A DNA stretch of 64,000 nucleotides from Pararhizobium_B sp963838155 (lineage in GTDB: Bacteria > Pseudomonadota > Alphaproteobacteria > Rhizobiales > Rhizobiaceae), in contig CAWIQE010000019.1 of NCBI GenBank assembly GCA_963838155.1, positions 1 to 64,000 of the forward strand. The letters run 5' to 3'. A program made the translations under genes and the position numbers. Positions 8,989-17,540 of this stretch are shown here, piece after piece. How positions within the stretch are numbered: the first letter of the stretch is position 1; every line of letters begins with the position of its first letter. The notes under the pieces are model-generated. The model had not been told where the DNA came from and searched no databases. It saw only the letters and a program-made list of their open reading frames with translations.

Positions 8989-10818
8989 TCAGGAAGCGCG
9001 GCGCCGGGTCAGCTGCGCGATCTTGCGCTGGTGATCGGCCGCAGCCTTTCCACCGGTCGTCTGCGTGAACAGCGCAAGCGTCTCGTCCTCGTCGTCTTCT
9101 ACCGGCGCCAGCGCCTGATCCGTATAGCCTTGCGCCCCTGCACTCCTCGATATCAGAACCGCAGCCCAGATGAGCGGAATGACGGTCCGGGCAAGCATCG
9201 CATGCTTGCGCAACGTCTCCCAGACGAACCGGGGCCAGAAGAGCCAGATGCTTTCCACGGCCATTCCGGGACGCCGCTCCGAAGGATGTTTCATGCGAAG
9301 AAGGCCGCTTTGAAGCGGATGCACGCCTTCGATGCGGACCGTCGTTGCAAAGGCCGAGAGCACCTTGACGAGACTTGCCATCGGGACGCCCGTCGCGCGG
9401 GCGCGCAGAAGCAGCATTCGCATATGTTCCGGCGTATAGTAGAGTTTCCAGGCCTCCTGATAGATCGCCTCCCACTCGGCCTTGCTCATCCGCTCATGCG
9501 GAGCGCAGATGTGCTCGACGTCGTAGATATTGAGATCCGCTTCCATCTCGACGCCACTGTCCCAAAGCACCTTGTGATCTTCGGATCCCGGCAGCGGCGT
9601 CAGACAGAAGAACTCGATAACATCGAGCGGCAGCTCGCGCTGGATGATGCCGATATCGCGGCGGATTGTCTCCGGCGTGTCGGACGGGAAGCCGAGAATG
9701 TAGCCCGCCAGCGTCATGATGCCCTGTGCCTTCCAGGCAAGAAGCATCCTGCGATATTCGGTGATCTTGTTCTGGCGCTTCTTGGCAGCAGCGAGATTGT
9801 CCGGATTGACGTTCTCCAGGCCGATGAAGACGCGCGTGACACCGGCGCGCTTTGCCTTCTCGATGAAGCCGTCGATCTTGTGACATAGAGTGTCGACCTG
9901 AATCATCAGGCCCAGCGGAATACCGTGCTCCTCGCGCAGTTCGATCAGCCGGTCGAAAATCGCCTCCCACTCCGAATTTCGCGCGAAATTGTCATCGGTG
10001 ATGAAGAATTTGTGGATCCCTTGAGCCCAGTTCAGCCGCACAAGGTGTTCGACATCGTCGGCGGAACGAAAGCGTGACTTGCGGCCCTGCACGTTGATGA
10101 TCGTGCAGAATGAGCATTGATACGGACAGCCGCGCCCTGCGTCGAAGCTGGAACTCAGGCCGAGCGTGTGAGACACGAACGCCTTGGGGAGGAACGGCGC
10201 CGGAGTGCCTGGCAGGCTCGGCAAATCGTTCATGAAATCATAGACCGGCTCGAGTTCGGCGTAGGCGGCGTCCTGCAGGACGCGATCGAGCCGGCCCTCG
10301 GCCTCGCCGGCGAACATCGAAACGCCCATCGCGGTGCACTCGTCGAGGCCGATGGCGTGGCCGTCCAGCATGGCAAGGCAGCCGGAAACATGGAAGCCAC
10401 CGATGATCACCGGCAGATCGGCCTGGCGGAACGAACGGGCAATGTCGAGCGCACGCGGATACTGGTTCGACTGAACGCCGACCAGCGCCACCATGCCGAA
10501 ATTGTCATGACGCGCGAACTGCGCCAGCAGCCGATCGAAGTTGACGCGCGTGTTGGTCTCATCGATGACGGTGACATCGATTTCGACGTCCGGTCCCAAT
10601 GCGCGGCGGTCCGCACAATCGGCGGCAATCCCGTAGACGGCGGCGAGCGAGTTGGAAGGGATCATCGCACGCCACCATCGGATGACGTATCCGTCGTCGT
10701 CGTAATGCGATGGCTTGATCAGGATGAGCTGGAAGCGGCGGCGAAGATTTTCGCGCTGATTTGGCACGTAAGGCCTTTCGGTTGGCGCCACATGACAATC
10801 GAAGCGCATCGGTAACAT
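8989..10818 (-). CDS. B12-binding-type radical SAM protein
   Basis: Up to 609 aa. The N-terminal third resembles a cobalamin-binding Rossmann domain (VALVGVQSNQYP, LPVIIGGFHVSG) but I see no DxHxxG lower-ligand motif, so B12 binding is doubtful. The radical SAM core has the cluster motif CPYQCSFC (C-x3-C-x2-C) preceded by SFDAGRG, and the SAM-binding segments FITDDNFAR and VFIGLENVN. A hydrophobic segment, FVWETLRKHAMLARTVIPLIWAA, lies near the C-terminus. The protein resembles SPASM-less radical SAM enzymes of unknown substrate. The start is uncertain: the ATG at 10818 abuts the truncated IS, and a GTG at 10767 preceded by GAAAGG is a good alternative. Confidence 0.85.
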   Translation of the reverse strand: MLPMRFDCHVAPTERPYVPNQRENLRRRFQLILIKPSHYDDDGYVIRWWRAMIPSNSLAAVYGIAADCADRRALGPDVEIDVTVIDETNTRVNFDRLLAQFARHDNFGMVALVGVQSNQYPRALDIARSFRQADLPVIIGGFHVSGCLAMLDGHAIGLDECTAMGVSMFAGEAEGRLDRVLQDAAYAELEPVYDFMNDLPSLPGTPAPFLPKAFVSHTLGLSSSFDAGRGCPYQCSFCTIINVQGRKSRFRSADDVEHLVRLNWAQGIHKFFITDDNFARNSEWEAIFDRLIELREEHGIPLGLMIQVDTLCHKIDGFIEKAKRAGVTRVFIGLENVNPDNLAAAKKRQNKITEYRRMLLAWKAQGIMTLAGYILGFPSDTPETIRRDIGIIQRELPLDVIEFFCLTPLPGSEDHKVLWDSGVEMEADLNIYDVEHICAPHERMSKAEWEAIYQEAWKLYYTPEHMRMLLLRARATGVPMASLVKVLSAFATTVRIEGVHPLQSGLLRMKHPSERRPGMAVESIWLFWPRFVWETLRKHAMLARTVIPLIWAAVLISRSAGAQGYTDQALAPVEDDEDETLALFTQTTGGKAAADHQRKIAQLTRRRAS

Positions 10819-10881
10819 AGAACACTCTGGCCCCCGCCGACAGGCCTTGCGTCAAGTCGGACAGGCGATCTTGCCCGCAAG

Positions 10882-11058
10882 CACGGAGTCAGCGAGGCAA
10901 CGCTGTATAATTGGAAGGCGAAGTATGGCGGGATGGACGTGTCCGACGCCAAGCGCCTGAAGTCTCTGGAAGACGAGAACGCGAAGCTGAAGAAGCTGCT
11001 CGCCGACCAGATGCTTGAAGCCTCGGCACTTCGCGAGCTTCTGTCAAAAAAATGGTAG
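10882..11058 (+). pseudogene. IS3-family OrfA, 5'-truncated
   Basis: The frame reads ARKHGVSEATLYNWKAKYGG, followed by MDVSDAKRLKSLEDENAKLK and KLLADQMLEASALRELLSKKW, then TAG. This is the helix-turn-helix plus leucine-zipper part of OrfA from IS407/ISR1-type elements. Family members start about 25-30 residues earlier, and that part is replaced by unrelated sequence, so the protein cannot be made normally. It ends in a different frame from OrfB, with an A7 slippage site. Confidence 0.75.
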
Positions 11059-11927
11059 GGCCCGTCGCCAAGCGCGAGGCCGTCGCGCATCTGAGGGCCG
11101 TCATGGGCCTGTCGGAGCGGCGGGCCTGTTCCGTCGTCGGGGCGGATCGCAAGATGATCCGCTACCGTTCGTGCCGCCCACCAGAGACCGAACTGCGCGG
11201 TCGGCTACGGGACCTTGCCAAGGAGCCATCTGGCATCAACCGCATCTATCGGCTTTACCGCGAAGAAGGGCTGACGGTTCGCAAGCGCCGGGCGCGGCGA
11301 CGAGCGGTGGGCACACGAGCACCGATCCTGGTCGAGGCAAGAGCGAATGCGCGCTGGTCGCTGGACTTCGTGCACGATCAGTTTGCCTGTGGGCGGCGCT
11401 TCCGGGTGCTGAACATCGTCGATGACGTCACGCGGGAATGCCTGGCTGCAATCCCGGACACCTCGATCTCCGGTCGCCGGGTGGCAGGGGAACTGACCGA
11501 GTTGATCGGCCGCCGCGGCAAGCCCGGCATGATCGTCTCCGACAACGGCACCGAGTTCACCTCGAACGCCATTCTTGCCTGGTCGAAGGACCACCGCGTC
11601 GAGTGGCATTACATCGCGCCGGGGAGGCCCATGCAAAATGGCTATGTCGAGAGCTTCAACGGCCGCATGCGCGATGAGCTCCTGAACGAAAGCCTGTTCT
11701 TCGGCCTCCATCATGCCCGCAGCGCCATCGCCGAATGGGCGGCGGATTTCAACACTGCGAGGCCGCACTCCTCGCTCAACTATCAGACTCCGGCGGCCTA
11801 CGCCGAGGTCCTCACCGCAACCGGCTCCAGCACTGCGCAAGATGAAGGCTCCGCACCTCCGCCGGTTGCTCACCCCGCGCCAAACAGCGTAACAGAAACG
11901 GTCCCGGCTCTAATCGCTGCTGGATGA
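11052..11927 (+). CDS. IS3-family transposase OrfB
   Basis: 291-aa DDE integrase-type transposase. An HTH_21-type region (EPSGINRIYRLYREEGL) precedes the catalytic core: first Asp in WSLDFVHDQF, second Asp in IVSDNGTEF, Glu in GYVESFNGRMRDELLNE, with the usual LNYQTPAAY near the end. It is normally produced as an OrfAB fusion by -1 frameshifting at the A7 run at 11046-11052, and the ATG at 11052 lies within that site. Because OrfA is truncated here, active transposase is unlikely. Confidence 0.92.
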   Translation: MVGPVAKREAVAHLRAVMGLSERRACSVVGADRKMIRYRSCRPPETELRGRLRDLAKEPSGINRIYRLYREEGLTVRKRRARRRAVGTRAPILVEARANARWSLDFVHDQFACGRRFRVLNIVDDVTRECLAAIPDTSISGRRVAGELTELIGRRGKPGMIVSDNGTEFTSNAILAWSKDHRVEWHYIAPGRPMQNGYVESFNGRMRDELLNESLFFGLHHARSAIAEWAADFNTARPHSSLNYQTPAAYAEVLTATGSSTAQDEGSAPPPVAHPAPNSVTETVPALIAAG

Positions 11928-12112
11928 AAGTTCAGTGGCAGGTCAAGAAGCGTCGGGAATTGACCGGGATCAATGCGGCGGGCGCCGGTCCAGGCTTGTT
12001 GTTGTTCTCGTCGTCCATAGAACTGCGGTGGCGGTCAGGCTGCGGTTCGGGTTACCGGACCTCCCGCGACACCCGTGACAGGACGGCACGAACACCAGGG
12101 CGCCTCCTTACG

Positions 12113-13864
12113 ATGAAAGACAAGAATGCCGGCGACTCATCTCGCTTCGCCGAACTCTACACCCCGAAGCTCCTGACGGTCCTTCGCGAAGGTTACGGCC
12201 TGCCCCACCTGCGCGCCGACGCCGTCGCCGGGTTGACGGTCGCAATCGTTGCCCTGCCGCTGTCGATGGCGATCGCGATCGCCTCGGGCGCGACGCCGGC
12301 CCAGGGGCTCTACACGGCCATATTGGGCGGTTTCCTCGTCTCGATGTTCGGAGGCTCGCGGTTTCAGATAGGCGGACCGGCGGGCGCCTTCATCGTGCTG
12401 GTCGCCGCGACGGTAGCAGAGCACGGCATGGACGGGCTGATCCTGGCGACCTTCCTGTCCGGCCTGATGCTGGCCGCCGCCGGGTTCGCGCGGCTCGGCA
12501 CCTTCATCAAGTTTATACCGTTTCCCGTCACGGTGGGGTTTACGGCAGGCATAGCGGTGATCATCTTCGCAAGCCAATTCAAGGAGCTCTTGGGGCTAAC
12601 CCTGGAGCATGAGCCGGGCGCGCTCCTGGCCAAGATCCCGGTCCTTTGGAAGGCGCGTGCGAGCTTGACCCCGGCGGCCGCAGGCGTGTCGCTGGCGTCG
12701 GTGGCAGTCATCCTTTGCGTGCGCCGATGGCGCCCGCATTGGCCGGGCATGCTGATCGCCGTCGGCTTGACAGCCGGCGCGACGTGGTTTCTCGGCCTTC
12801 CGGTTCAGACCATCGGCACGCGGTTCGGCGGTATTCCGTCGACCCTGCCGCTGCCGAGCGTTCCGGACCTGTCGCTGGACAGGATCATCGAGGTATTTCC
12901 TGCGGCTGTCTCCTTCACCCTTCTCGGCTCCATCGAGTCGCTTCTGTCCGCCGTCGTCGCCGACGGTATGACAGGGCGGCGGCATCGCTCGAACTGCGAA
13001 CTCGTCGCCCAGGGCTTGGCCAATGTCGGCTCGTCGCTCTTCGGCGGCTTCTGCGTCACCGGCACCATCGCCCGCACCGCCACCAACGTGCGCACGGGAG
13101 CACATGGGCCTGTGGCGGGAATACTGCACGCGTTGTTCCTTCTGCTCTTCATCCTGATTGCGGCGCCGCTGGCGGCCTACATTCCTCTTTCGGCACTGGC
13201 CGGCGTGCTCGCCGTGGTGGCATGGAATATGATCGAGAAGCCCGCGGTCGCGATCCTGCTCCGGTCGGGCTGGGGCGAAGCGAGCGTTCTGGGTGCAACG
13301 TTCTTCCTGACGATCTTCCGGGACCTGACCGAAGCCATCGTAGTAGGATTCGCGCTAGGCTCAGTGCTCTTCATCCAGCGCATGAGCCGCGCGACCGCCG
13401 TCGCTACCCATCTGCCCTATGTGGGTCGCGACGTCCCGGACTCTTTTGCTCCACGCGCTTTCTATGACGAAGAGGAGGCTGCCGATCCGGACGTGGTCGT
13501 TTACCGCATCACGGGCGCCCTCTTCTTCGGCGCGACGGCGTCCATCGGCTCGGTTCTCGACCGTATCCAAGACAGCCACAAGGCCATGGTCGTCGACTTC
13601 ACTTCCGTTCCGTTCCTCGATTCGACCGGCGCAAACATGATCGAAGGCCTGGCGCACAAGGCGCGAAAGCGCGGGGTCGCGCTCTGGTTGACGGGAGCCA
13701 GCCGGGAGATCCGCCGCGCGTTTCTCACCCACGGCCTTAGAAAGCCGCTCGTGCGATATGCTTCGACGTTGGAAGATGCTGTTTCGGCGATCCGAAGGGA
13801 GGCCGACGCAGAAAGCACGTCTGATCGGCAGTCGCTAGGGCGGGTCGCGTCGGCCGATGTCTAG
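12113..13864 (+). CDS. SulP family anion transporter with STAS domain
   Basis: 583-aa inner-membrane transporter of the SLC26/SulP family, which moves sulfate, bicarbonate or other anions. The N-terminal membrane domain begins LRADAVAGLTVAIVALPLSM and shows about 10-12 hydrophobic helices, including GGPAGAFIVLVAATVA and the family-typical FTAGIAVIIFASQ. The C-terminal cytosolic STAS domain (about residues 460-560) contains VVDFTSVPFLDSTGANMIEG with the DSTG motif. I took the ATG at 12113 (MKDKNAGD); the frame is open upstream into the IS end but that part has no SulP character. It is the only clearly intact transport gene in the island. The substrate cannot be read from sequence. Confidence 0.92.
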   Translation: MKDKNAGDSSRFAELYTPKLLTVLREGYGLPHLRADAVAGLTVAIVALPLSMAIAIASGATPAQGLYTAILGGFLVSMFGGSRFQIGGPAGAFIVLVAATVAEHGMDGLILATFLSGLMLAAAGFARLGTFIKFIPFPVTVGFTAGIAVIIFASQFKELLGLTLEHEPGALLAKIPVLWKARASLTPAAAGVSLASVAVILCVRRWRPHWPGMLIAVGLTAGATWFLGLPVQTIGTRFGGIPSTLPLPSVPDLSLDRIIEVFPAAVSFTLLGSIESLLSAVVADGMTGRRHRSNCELVAQGLANVGSSLFGGFCVTGTIARTATNVRTGAHGPVAGILHALFLLLFILIAAPLAAYIPLSALAGVLAVVAWNMIEKPAVAILLRSGWGEASVLGATFFLTIFRDLTEAIVVGFALGSVLFIQRMSRATAVATHLPYVGRDVPDSFAPRAFYDEEEAADPDVVVYRITGALFFGATASIGSVLDRIQDSHKAMVVDFTSVPFLDSTGANMIEGLAHKARKRGVALWLTGASREIRRAFLTHGLRKPLVRYASTLEDAVSAIRREADAESTSDRQSLGRVASADV

Positions 13865-14022
13865 TCCTCCATCCGGGAGACCCTTCGGCCGAGCCTCCGG
13901 GGGTGGCCGTCTTCCGCGTGACCGGCCTCATCACCCACTTTCGGCCATAGCTCCCGCAGCGATAGCCTCCCGCTCAGTCGGGCGGTCTGCCGCTGCCTTG
14001 GCGCACCATCGCGGCTGCCCTT

Positions 14023-14328
14023 TCAGCGACGAAGCTCTTCTTCTGCCGCGTCGATAGACAGTCGCTCGCTTAGGAAGGGTGGCGGGTGGCAGCACGCACG
14101 CCGATCGGTCCGTTGCCGGACAGGTGTTCCATGGAACTGCCACCCCACCGTAACGATCTGCTTGCGAAGCCACTGGTTCGCGGCACTGCTTTGGGCACGC
14201 TCGTGCCACAAGAGATAGAAGCGCATGGGCTGGAATTCGGGGGGCGCCGCGACAAACGAGACTGGAAGCGACTGCGAGTAATGCTGCGCGAAACGGCGAG
14301 AACTTGTGAAAATCAGGTCGGACGACAT
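14023..14328 (-). pseudogene. C-terminal fragment of a LysR-type regulator
   Basis: The first 59 residues of this frame read SSDLIFTSSRRFAQHYSQS, FVAAPPEFQPMRFYLL, WHERAQSSAANQWLRKQIV. That is the characteristic end of a LysR effector-binding domain, including the WHER...xxxWLR motif. A stop codon lies just upstream of the ATG in this frame and no helix-turn-helix is present nearby, so only the last fifth of the gene remains. The frame runs on to 14023 beyond the similarity. Probably a remnant of island cargo. Confidence 0.6.
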
Positions 14329-14530
14329 TAGCTAGCGCGAGAATCGAGTTGGCAGGGATCGAGGTGCGTTGAGCGGTCGCCGAGCGTTTGGACCAACTGC
14401 CGCCATGCTCCTTGCCGAAGCAGCTTGCGTAGCTAAGATCAAACGAGGCACATTTTCGCGCCCGTTACAGGGTCACAAGGCAAGAACTTAAGTGTCTGAT
14501 ATTGCTTTGTTCTATTCCATAATTTGACAA

Positions 14531-14553
14531 TTCAAATCGCTCCGGCAGCACCA
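14531..14553 (+). repeat. attR-like copy of the tRNA-Thr 3' end
   Basis: 23 bp starting TTCAAATCGCTCC and ending GGCAGCACCA match 6399-6421 of tRNA-Thr with a single mismatch (G for T at the ninth base). The rest of the tRNA is absent. It marks the right boundary of the island, 51 bp before the aroE stop codon. Confidence 0.88.
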
Positions 14554-14604
14554 GTTTCTTCCAACGAAAACAATGCCCCAAGCCTGCATGCGCGCGAGCC
14601 TTGT

Positions 14605-15519
14605 TCAGCACGTCGGGGCTGCCTCGAAGTGTGCCGACATCGCCGTCGGGTCCGGTCGGATGCCGGTGAAGAGCTCGAATGCGCGGACCGCCTGGTTGAT
14701 GGCCATGCCGGTTCCCGGCACGACGGTACAGCCGAGCGCCCTCGCCGCGCGTAGAAGTTCGGTTTCCACAGGGAAATAGACGATATCGGCCACCCACTGG
14801 CGCGGCCTCAGCATGTCGACCGGCAGCGGGGTGCCGGGATACTTGTCCATTCCGACGGGGGTGGCGTTGACGATCCCGTCGGCGGCGGCCACCGTCCGCG
14901 CGACGTCTTCGGCCACCTCGACGGGAGGCCCGGCTCCGGGCGCCAGTCGGTCGGCCAGCGCCTGTGCCCTCGCCTTCGACAGATCGACGATCGCCAACGC
15001 GTCGACGGCGCGTTCGAGGAGCGCGTGGGCGACGGCCGCGCCCGCTCCGCCGGCTCCGAACAGGACGACGCGCCCGAGGGGGCGCCCGGGCATCGCCTTG
15101 CGGAGGCTTTCGGAAAAGCCCCAGCCGTCGGTATTGTGGCCGACCGTCTCGGCGCCGAGCATCACGACCGTGTTGACCGACCCGATCGCAGCCGCCTCCG
15201 GCGCCACGCGGTCGAGGCACGCGATGACGCGCTGCTTGAGCGGGTGGGTGACGTTCAGTCCCTTGAACCCCAGCCGGCGTGCGGCCGCCACCACCGCGGC
15301 GACGTCTTCGTCGCGCAGGTCGAGCCGGTCGAAATCGATTCGGACGTATCTGTAGGAAAGTCCGAGCCGGGCACCTTCGCGCTCATGCATCGCCGGCGAT
15401 CGCGACTGCCCGATGCCGCGGCCCAGCAGCCCGACCAGGACGCCGCCGGCGGCGGGCGGATGGGGCCCGCCTTCGGCGACGAGCGATGCCAGGGCCTTCT
15501 CGATCTCGTTGTCGTTCAA
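14605..15519 (-). CDS. aroE: Shikimate dehydrogenase
   Basis: 304-aa NADP-dependent enzyme that reduces 3-dehydroshikimate to shikimate in the aromatic amino acid pathway. Visible motifs are the substrate-binding GLLGRGIGQSRSPAMHE, GLNVTHPLKQRVI with the catalytic Lys, SVNTVV, HNTDGWGF, and the nucleotide-binding VLFGAGGAGAAVAHAL. The most plausible start is TTG at 15519 (LNDNEIEKA), preceded by GGAGGC at a proper spacing; the in-frame ATG at 15582 gives an unlikely Arg-rich leader. The quinate/shikimate dehydrogenase subtype cannot be excluded. The gene borders the right end of the island. Confidence 0.92.
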   Translation of the reverse strand: MNDNEIEKALASLVAEGGPHPPAAGGVLVGLLGRGIGQSRSPAMHEREGARLGLSYRYVRIDFDRLDLRDEDVAAVVAAARRLGFKGLNVTHPLKQRVIACLDRVAPEAAAIGSVNTVVMLGAETVGHNTDGWGFSESLRKAMPGRPLGRVVLFGAGGAGAAVAHALLERAVDALAIVDLSKARAQALADRLAPGAGPPVEVAEDVARTVAAADGIVNATPVGMDKYPGTPLPVDMLRPRQWVADIVYFPVETELLRAARALGCTVVPGTGMAINQAVRAFELFTGIRPDPTAMSAHFEAAPTC

Positions 15520-15595
15520 AACAGCCTCCCCGGCCCGCCGGTGCTTCTTGGGTCCGCCGGCGCGGTTTCGGCGCCGGCGCATGTGCGGAGCGGCA

Positions 15596-16729
15596 TCAGT
15601 CCTGCCGCTCCATGGCGCTTGCGAGCAAGGCGCGATAATCGCCGGCCGTCGGCTCGCGCGGGTTGGTCGCGTGGCTGTGGTCGGCGAGCGCGCGTTCGAC
15701 GAGCCAGTCGAACCGGTCCGGCACGACGCCGAGTTCGGCCAGGCCGGACGGTATGCCGAGCCGGCGGTTGAGGGCGGTCAGGGCGCCGGCCAGCGTCTCG
15801 TCGCCCTTCAGGCCGAGCGCCGTCCCGAGGCGGTCGACCTTTTCGGGGACGGCTTCCGCGTTGAACGCGACCACCAGCGGCATCAGGATGGCATTCAGCG
15901 TTCCGTGATGCAGCTTCAGGTCGTGCAGGCCGCCGAGCGCATGGCTCAGCGAGTGGACGGCGCCCAGCCCCTTCTGGAAGGCCATGCCCCCCTCGATCGC
16001 GCCCATCATCATCTCCGATCGCGCGTCCATGTCGTCTCCGTCGGCGAAGGCGCGGGGGAGATGGCGCCAGATCCGTCCCGCGCCATCGAGCGCGATCGCA
16101 TCGGCCGGCGGGTTGAAGCGCGGGGACAGGAAGGTCTCGATGCAGTGCGAGAGGGCGTCAAGGCCCGTGGCGGCCGTCAGCGCGGGCGGCAGCCCCCGGG
16201 TGAGGTCCGGGTCGCAGATCGCCAGCCGGGGAATGACGTGCGGGCTGATGAAGCCGAGCTTGCGTCCGTCGTCGAGCGTCAGCAGGGCGGCGCGGCCCAC
16301 CTCCGCGCCGGTTCCCGCCGTCGTGGGAACGGCGACGACGGGCGCCATGGGGCCGATCTTCGCCAGTCCGCCGTAGATGACCGCGTACTGCTCGAGCGGT
16401 CCCGGATGGGTCGCGGCCAGCGCCACGCCCTTGGCGAGATCGATGGGCGATCCGCCGCCGACGGCGACGACGCCGTCGCAGCCTTCGGAGCGGTAGAGCC
16501 GGGCTGCGGCCAGCACGGCCGCCTCGGTCGGATTGGGCGGCGTGTCCAGGAAGACCGGCGCCGAGGCCGGAAGCAGGGCGGCGGCCCGCTGCAGCAGGCC
16601 CGATGCCTCGATGCCGCGGTCGGAGACCAGCAAGGGCCGGCCGATGCCGAGCGCCTCGAGCGAAGACGTCAAGGAAGCGAGTTCCCCCCGGCCGAACTCG
16701 ACGGCCGTGACGTAGTTGATGCGCGCCAT
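15596..16729 (-). CDS. Iron-containing alcohol dehydrogenase
   Basis: 377-aa group III (Fe-type) alcohol dehydrogenase. The NAD-binding GDGVVAVGGGSPIDLAKG-like segment, VPTTAGTGAEVGRAALLT, and the metal-site run of His/Asp residues (DALSHCIETF, HSLSHALGG, LHHGTLNAIL) are all present. Family members oxidise or reduce alcohols, lactaldehyde or 4-hydroxybutyrate; the substrate here is unknown. The start at 16729 (MARINYVTA) is supported by GGGAGGTGAG just upstream. It lies 76 nt before aroE on the same strand, and no metabolic partner gene is next to it. Confidence 0.92.
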   Translation of the reverse strand: MARINYVTAVEFGRGELASLTSSLEALGIGRPLLVSDRGIEASGLLQRAAALLPASAPVFLDTPPNPTEAAVLAAARLYRSEGCDGVVAVGGGSPIDLAKGVALAATHPGPLEQYAVIYGGLAKIGPMAPVVAVPTTAGTGAEVGRAALLTLDDGRKLGFISPHVIPRLAICDPDLTRGLPPALTAATGLDALSHCIETFLSPRFNPPADAIALDGAGRIWRHLPRAFADGDDMDARSEMMMGAIEGGMAFQKGLGAVHSLSHALGGLHDLKLHHGTLNAILMPLVVAFNAEAVPEKVDRLGTALGLKGDETLAGALTALNRRLGIPSGLAELGVVPDRFDWLVERALADHSHATNPREPTAGDYRALLASAMERQD

Positions 16730-17014
16730 GATTTCTCTCACCTCCCTTGGAAAGGACATCCGCGTGTCGGGACCGCCGCCCCTCGCGAAGGAGCGATCTG
16801 CCCGCGAACCTACAGTCTGCGGGCGTCATGTTCCTTCAAAAAATTCGCGGGTCTTCTTAATTTTGGAAGGACCGGAAGGCGAGGCAGCGCCCGCGCGGGC
16901 CGCGGGCAGGCCCCTTTCGCCGGCGAAACCGTCGGCGAAACTCAGGTCGGCATCGCGCGCGCCGAACGCGCCCGAGCCCGGCATTTCGGGGACTTCATGC
17001 TTCGGGGGAACCGC

Positions 17015-17278
17015 TTATTCGGGCCTCGGAGGGGCGCGGAGGGGCGTGGCGAAGGATCGGATCACCTCCGCAAGCGATCGCCTGTGGAACAGGGGCGGAA
17101 GCGGGGCGCGGTCCGAACGGCGGAGGCGGTCGTCGGCGCAGTTCGCGCAGTCGACCGGCTTTCCCGGGCAGCCGAGCTGGTAGGTGCCTTCCGGACAGCA
17201 GAATCCGCCGGTCCGCTCCCACCGTTCGCACTGGAAGATCTTGCCGCTACCCCTGCAGAACTCACACATGGCGTTCAC
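17015..17278 (-). CDS. Small cysteine-rich protein, unrecognised
   Basis: 87-aa frame with eight cysteines in its first half: CEFCRGSGKIFQCERW, then GGFCCPEGTY, GCPGKPVDCANC. The first CxxCxGxG resembles a zinc knuckle. The second half is basic and proline-rich with no motif I recognise. Third codon positions are strongly G/C, as in true genes here, which supports coding. A second ATG at 17269 may be the real start. It is transcribed divergently from the ABC transporter, with an AT-rich TATAAT-containing stretch at about 17285-17320 between. Metal binding is an inference from the cysteines only. Confidence 0.5.
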   Translation of the reverse strand: MNAMCEFCRGSGKIFQCERWERTGGFCCPEGTYQLGCPGKPVDCANCADDRLRRSDRAPLPPLFHRRSLAEVIRSFATPLRAPPRPE

Positions 17279-17540
17279 GCTTCATGATTTATAATATTCA
17301 TCTATCCTAATAGAAATCGATGGCGCGCGCAAACCTGAGGTTCCGGGCCGGCCCCCCTTGTCCCTCCGAGGCGCCCGGGATTTCCCAGGCGGCGACTGCG
17401 CGTCGGCCGGGGCTTGTCAGGGCGGCCAAGGGTCGGATAGATGCCTCTCGGAGGAACTTTCCGATGTCGAGCAGGCCGTCGCGCCATTTCCGCAGACCCG
17501 TTTCGATGCCCGGCGGCCGGGCGCGGCGCCGGAGGCCGGC

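Larger units (their letters stand above)
10845..11944 (+). mobile_element. IS3-family (IS407-like) element, left end truncated
   Basis: The region carries the 3' part of orfA followed by a complete orfB. The orfA frame is recognisable from about 10882 (ARKHGVSEATLYNWKAKYGG) to the TAG at 11056-11058, but its beginning and the left inverted repeat are missing. The run of seven A at 11046-11052 just before the orfA stop is the expected -1 slippage site. The right end lies shortly after orfB, around 11930-11944. The element probably arrived after the island and then lost its left end. Confidence 0.75.
13865..14604. other. Gene-poor right end of the island
   Basis: About 740 bp between the SulP gene and aroE without an intact gene. 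It contains the LysR fragment, an AT-richer patch around 14460-14530 and the 23-bp tRNA-Thr-derived repeat. I see nothing else in it. Confidence 0.6.

Noticed and set aside
13931..14209. 92-aa minus-strand frame at the island end
   Set aside because: No domain, overlaps the LysR remnant in another frame and looks like an overpredicted GC-rich frame.
14465..15220. 251-aa minus-strand frame ending in VLPERFELSNYGIE
   Set aside because: Out-of-frame shadow of aroE; the C-terminal part is the usual artefact of translating the antisense of a tRNA 3' end.
17279..17540. Riboswitch upstream of the ABC importer
   Set aside because: I looked for TPP-box-like or other conserved leader elements because of the NMT1-type binding protein; none was recognisable.
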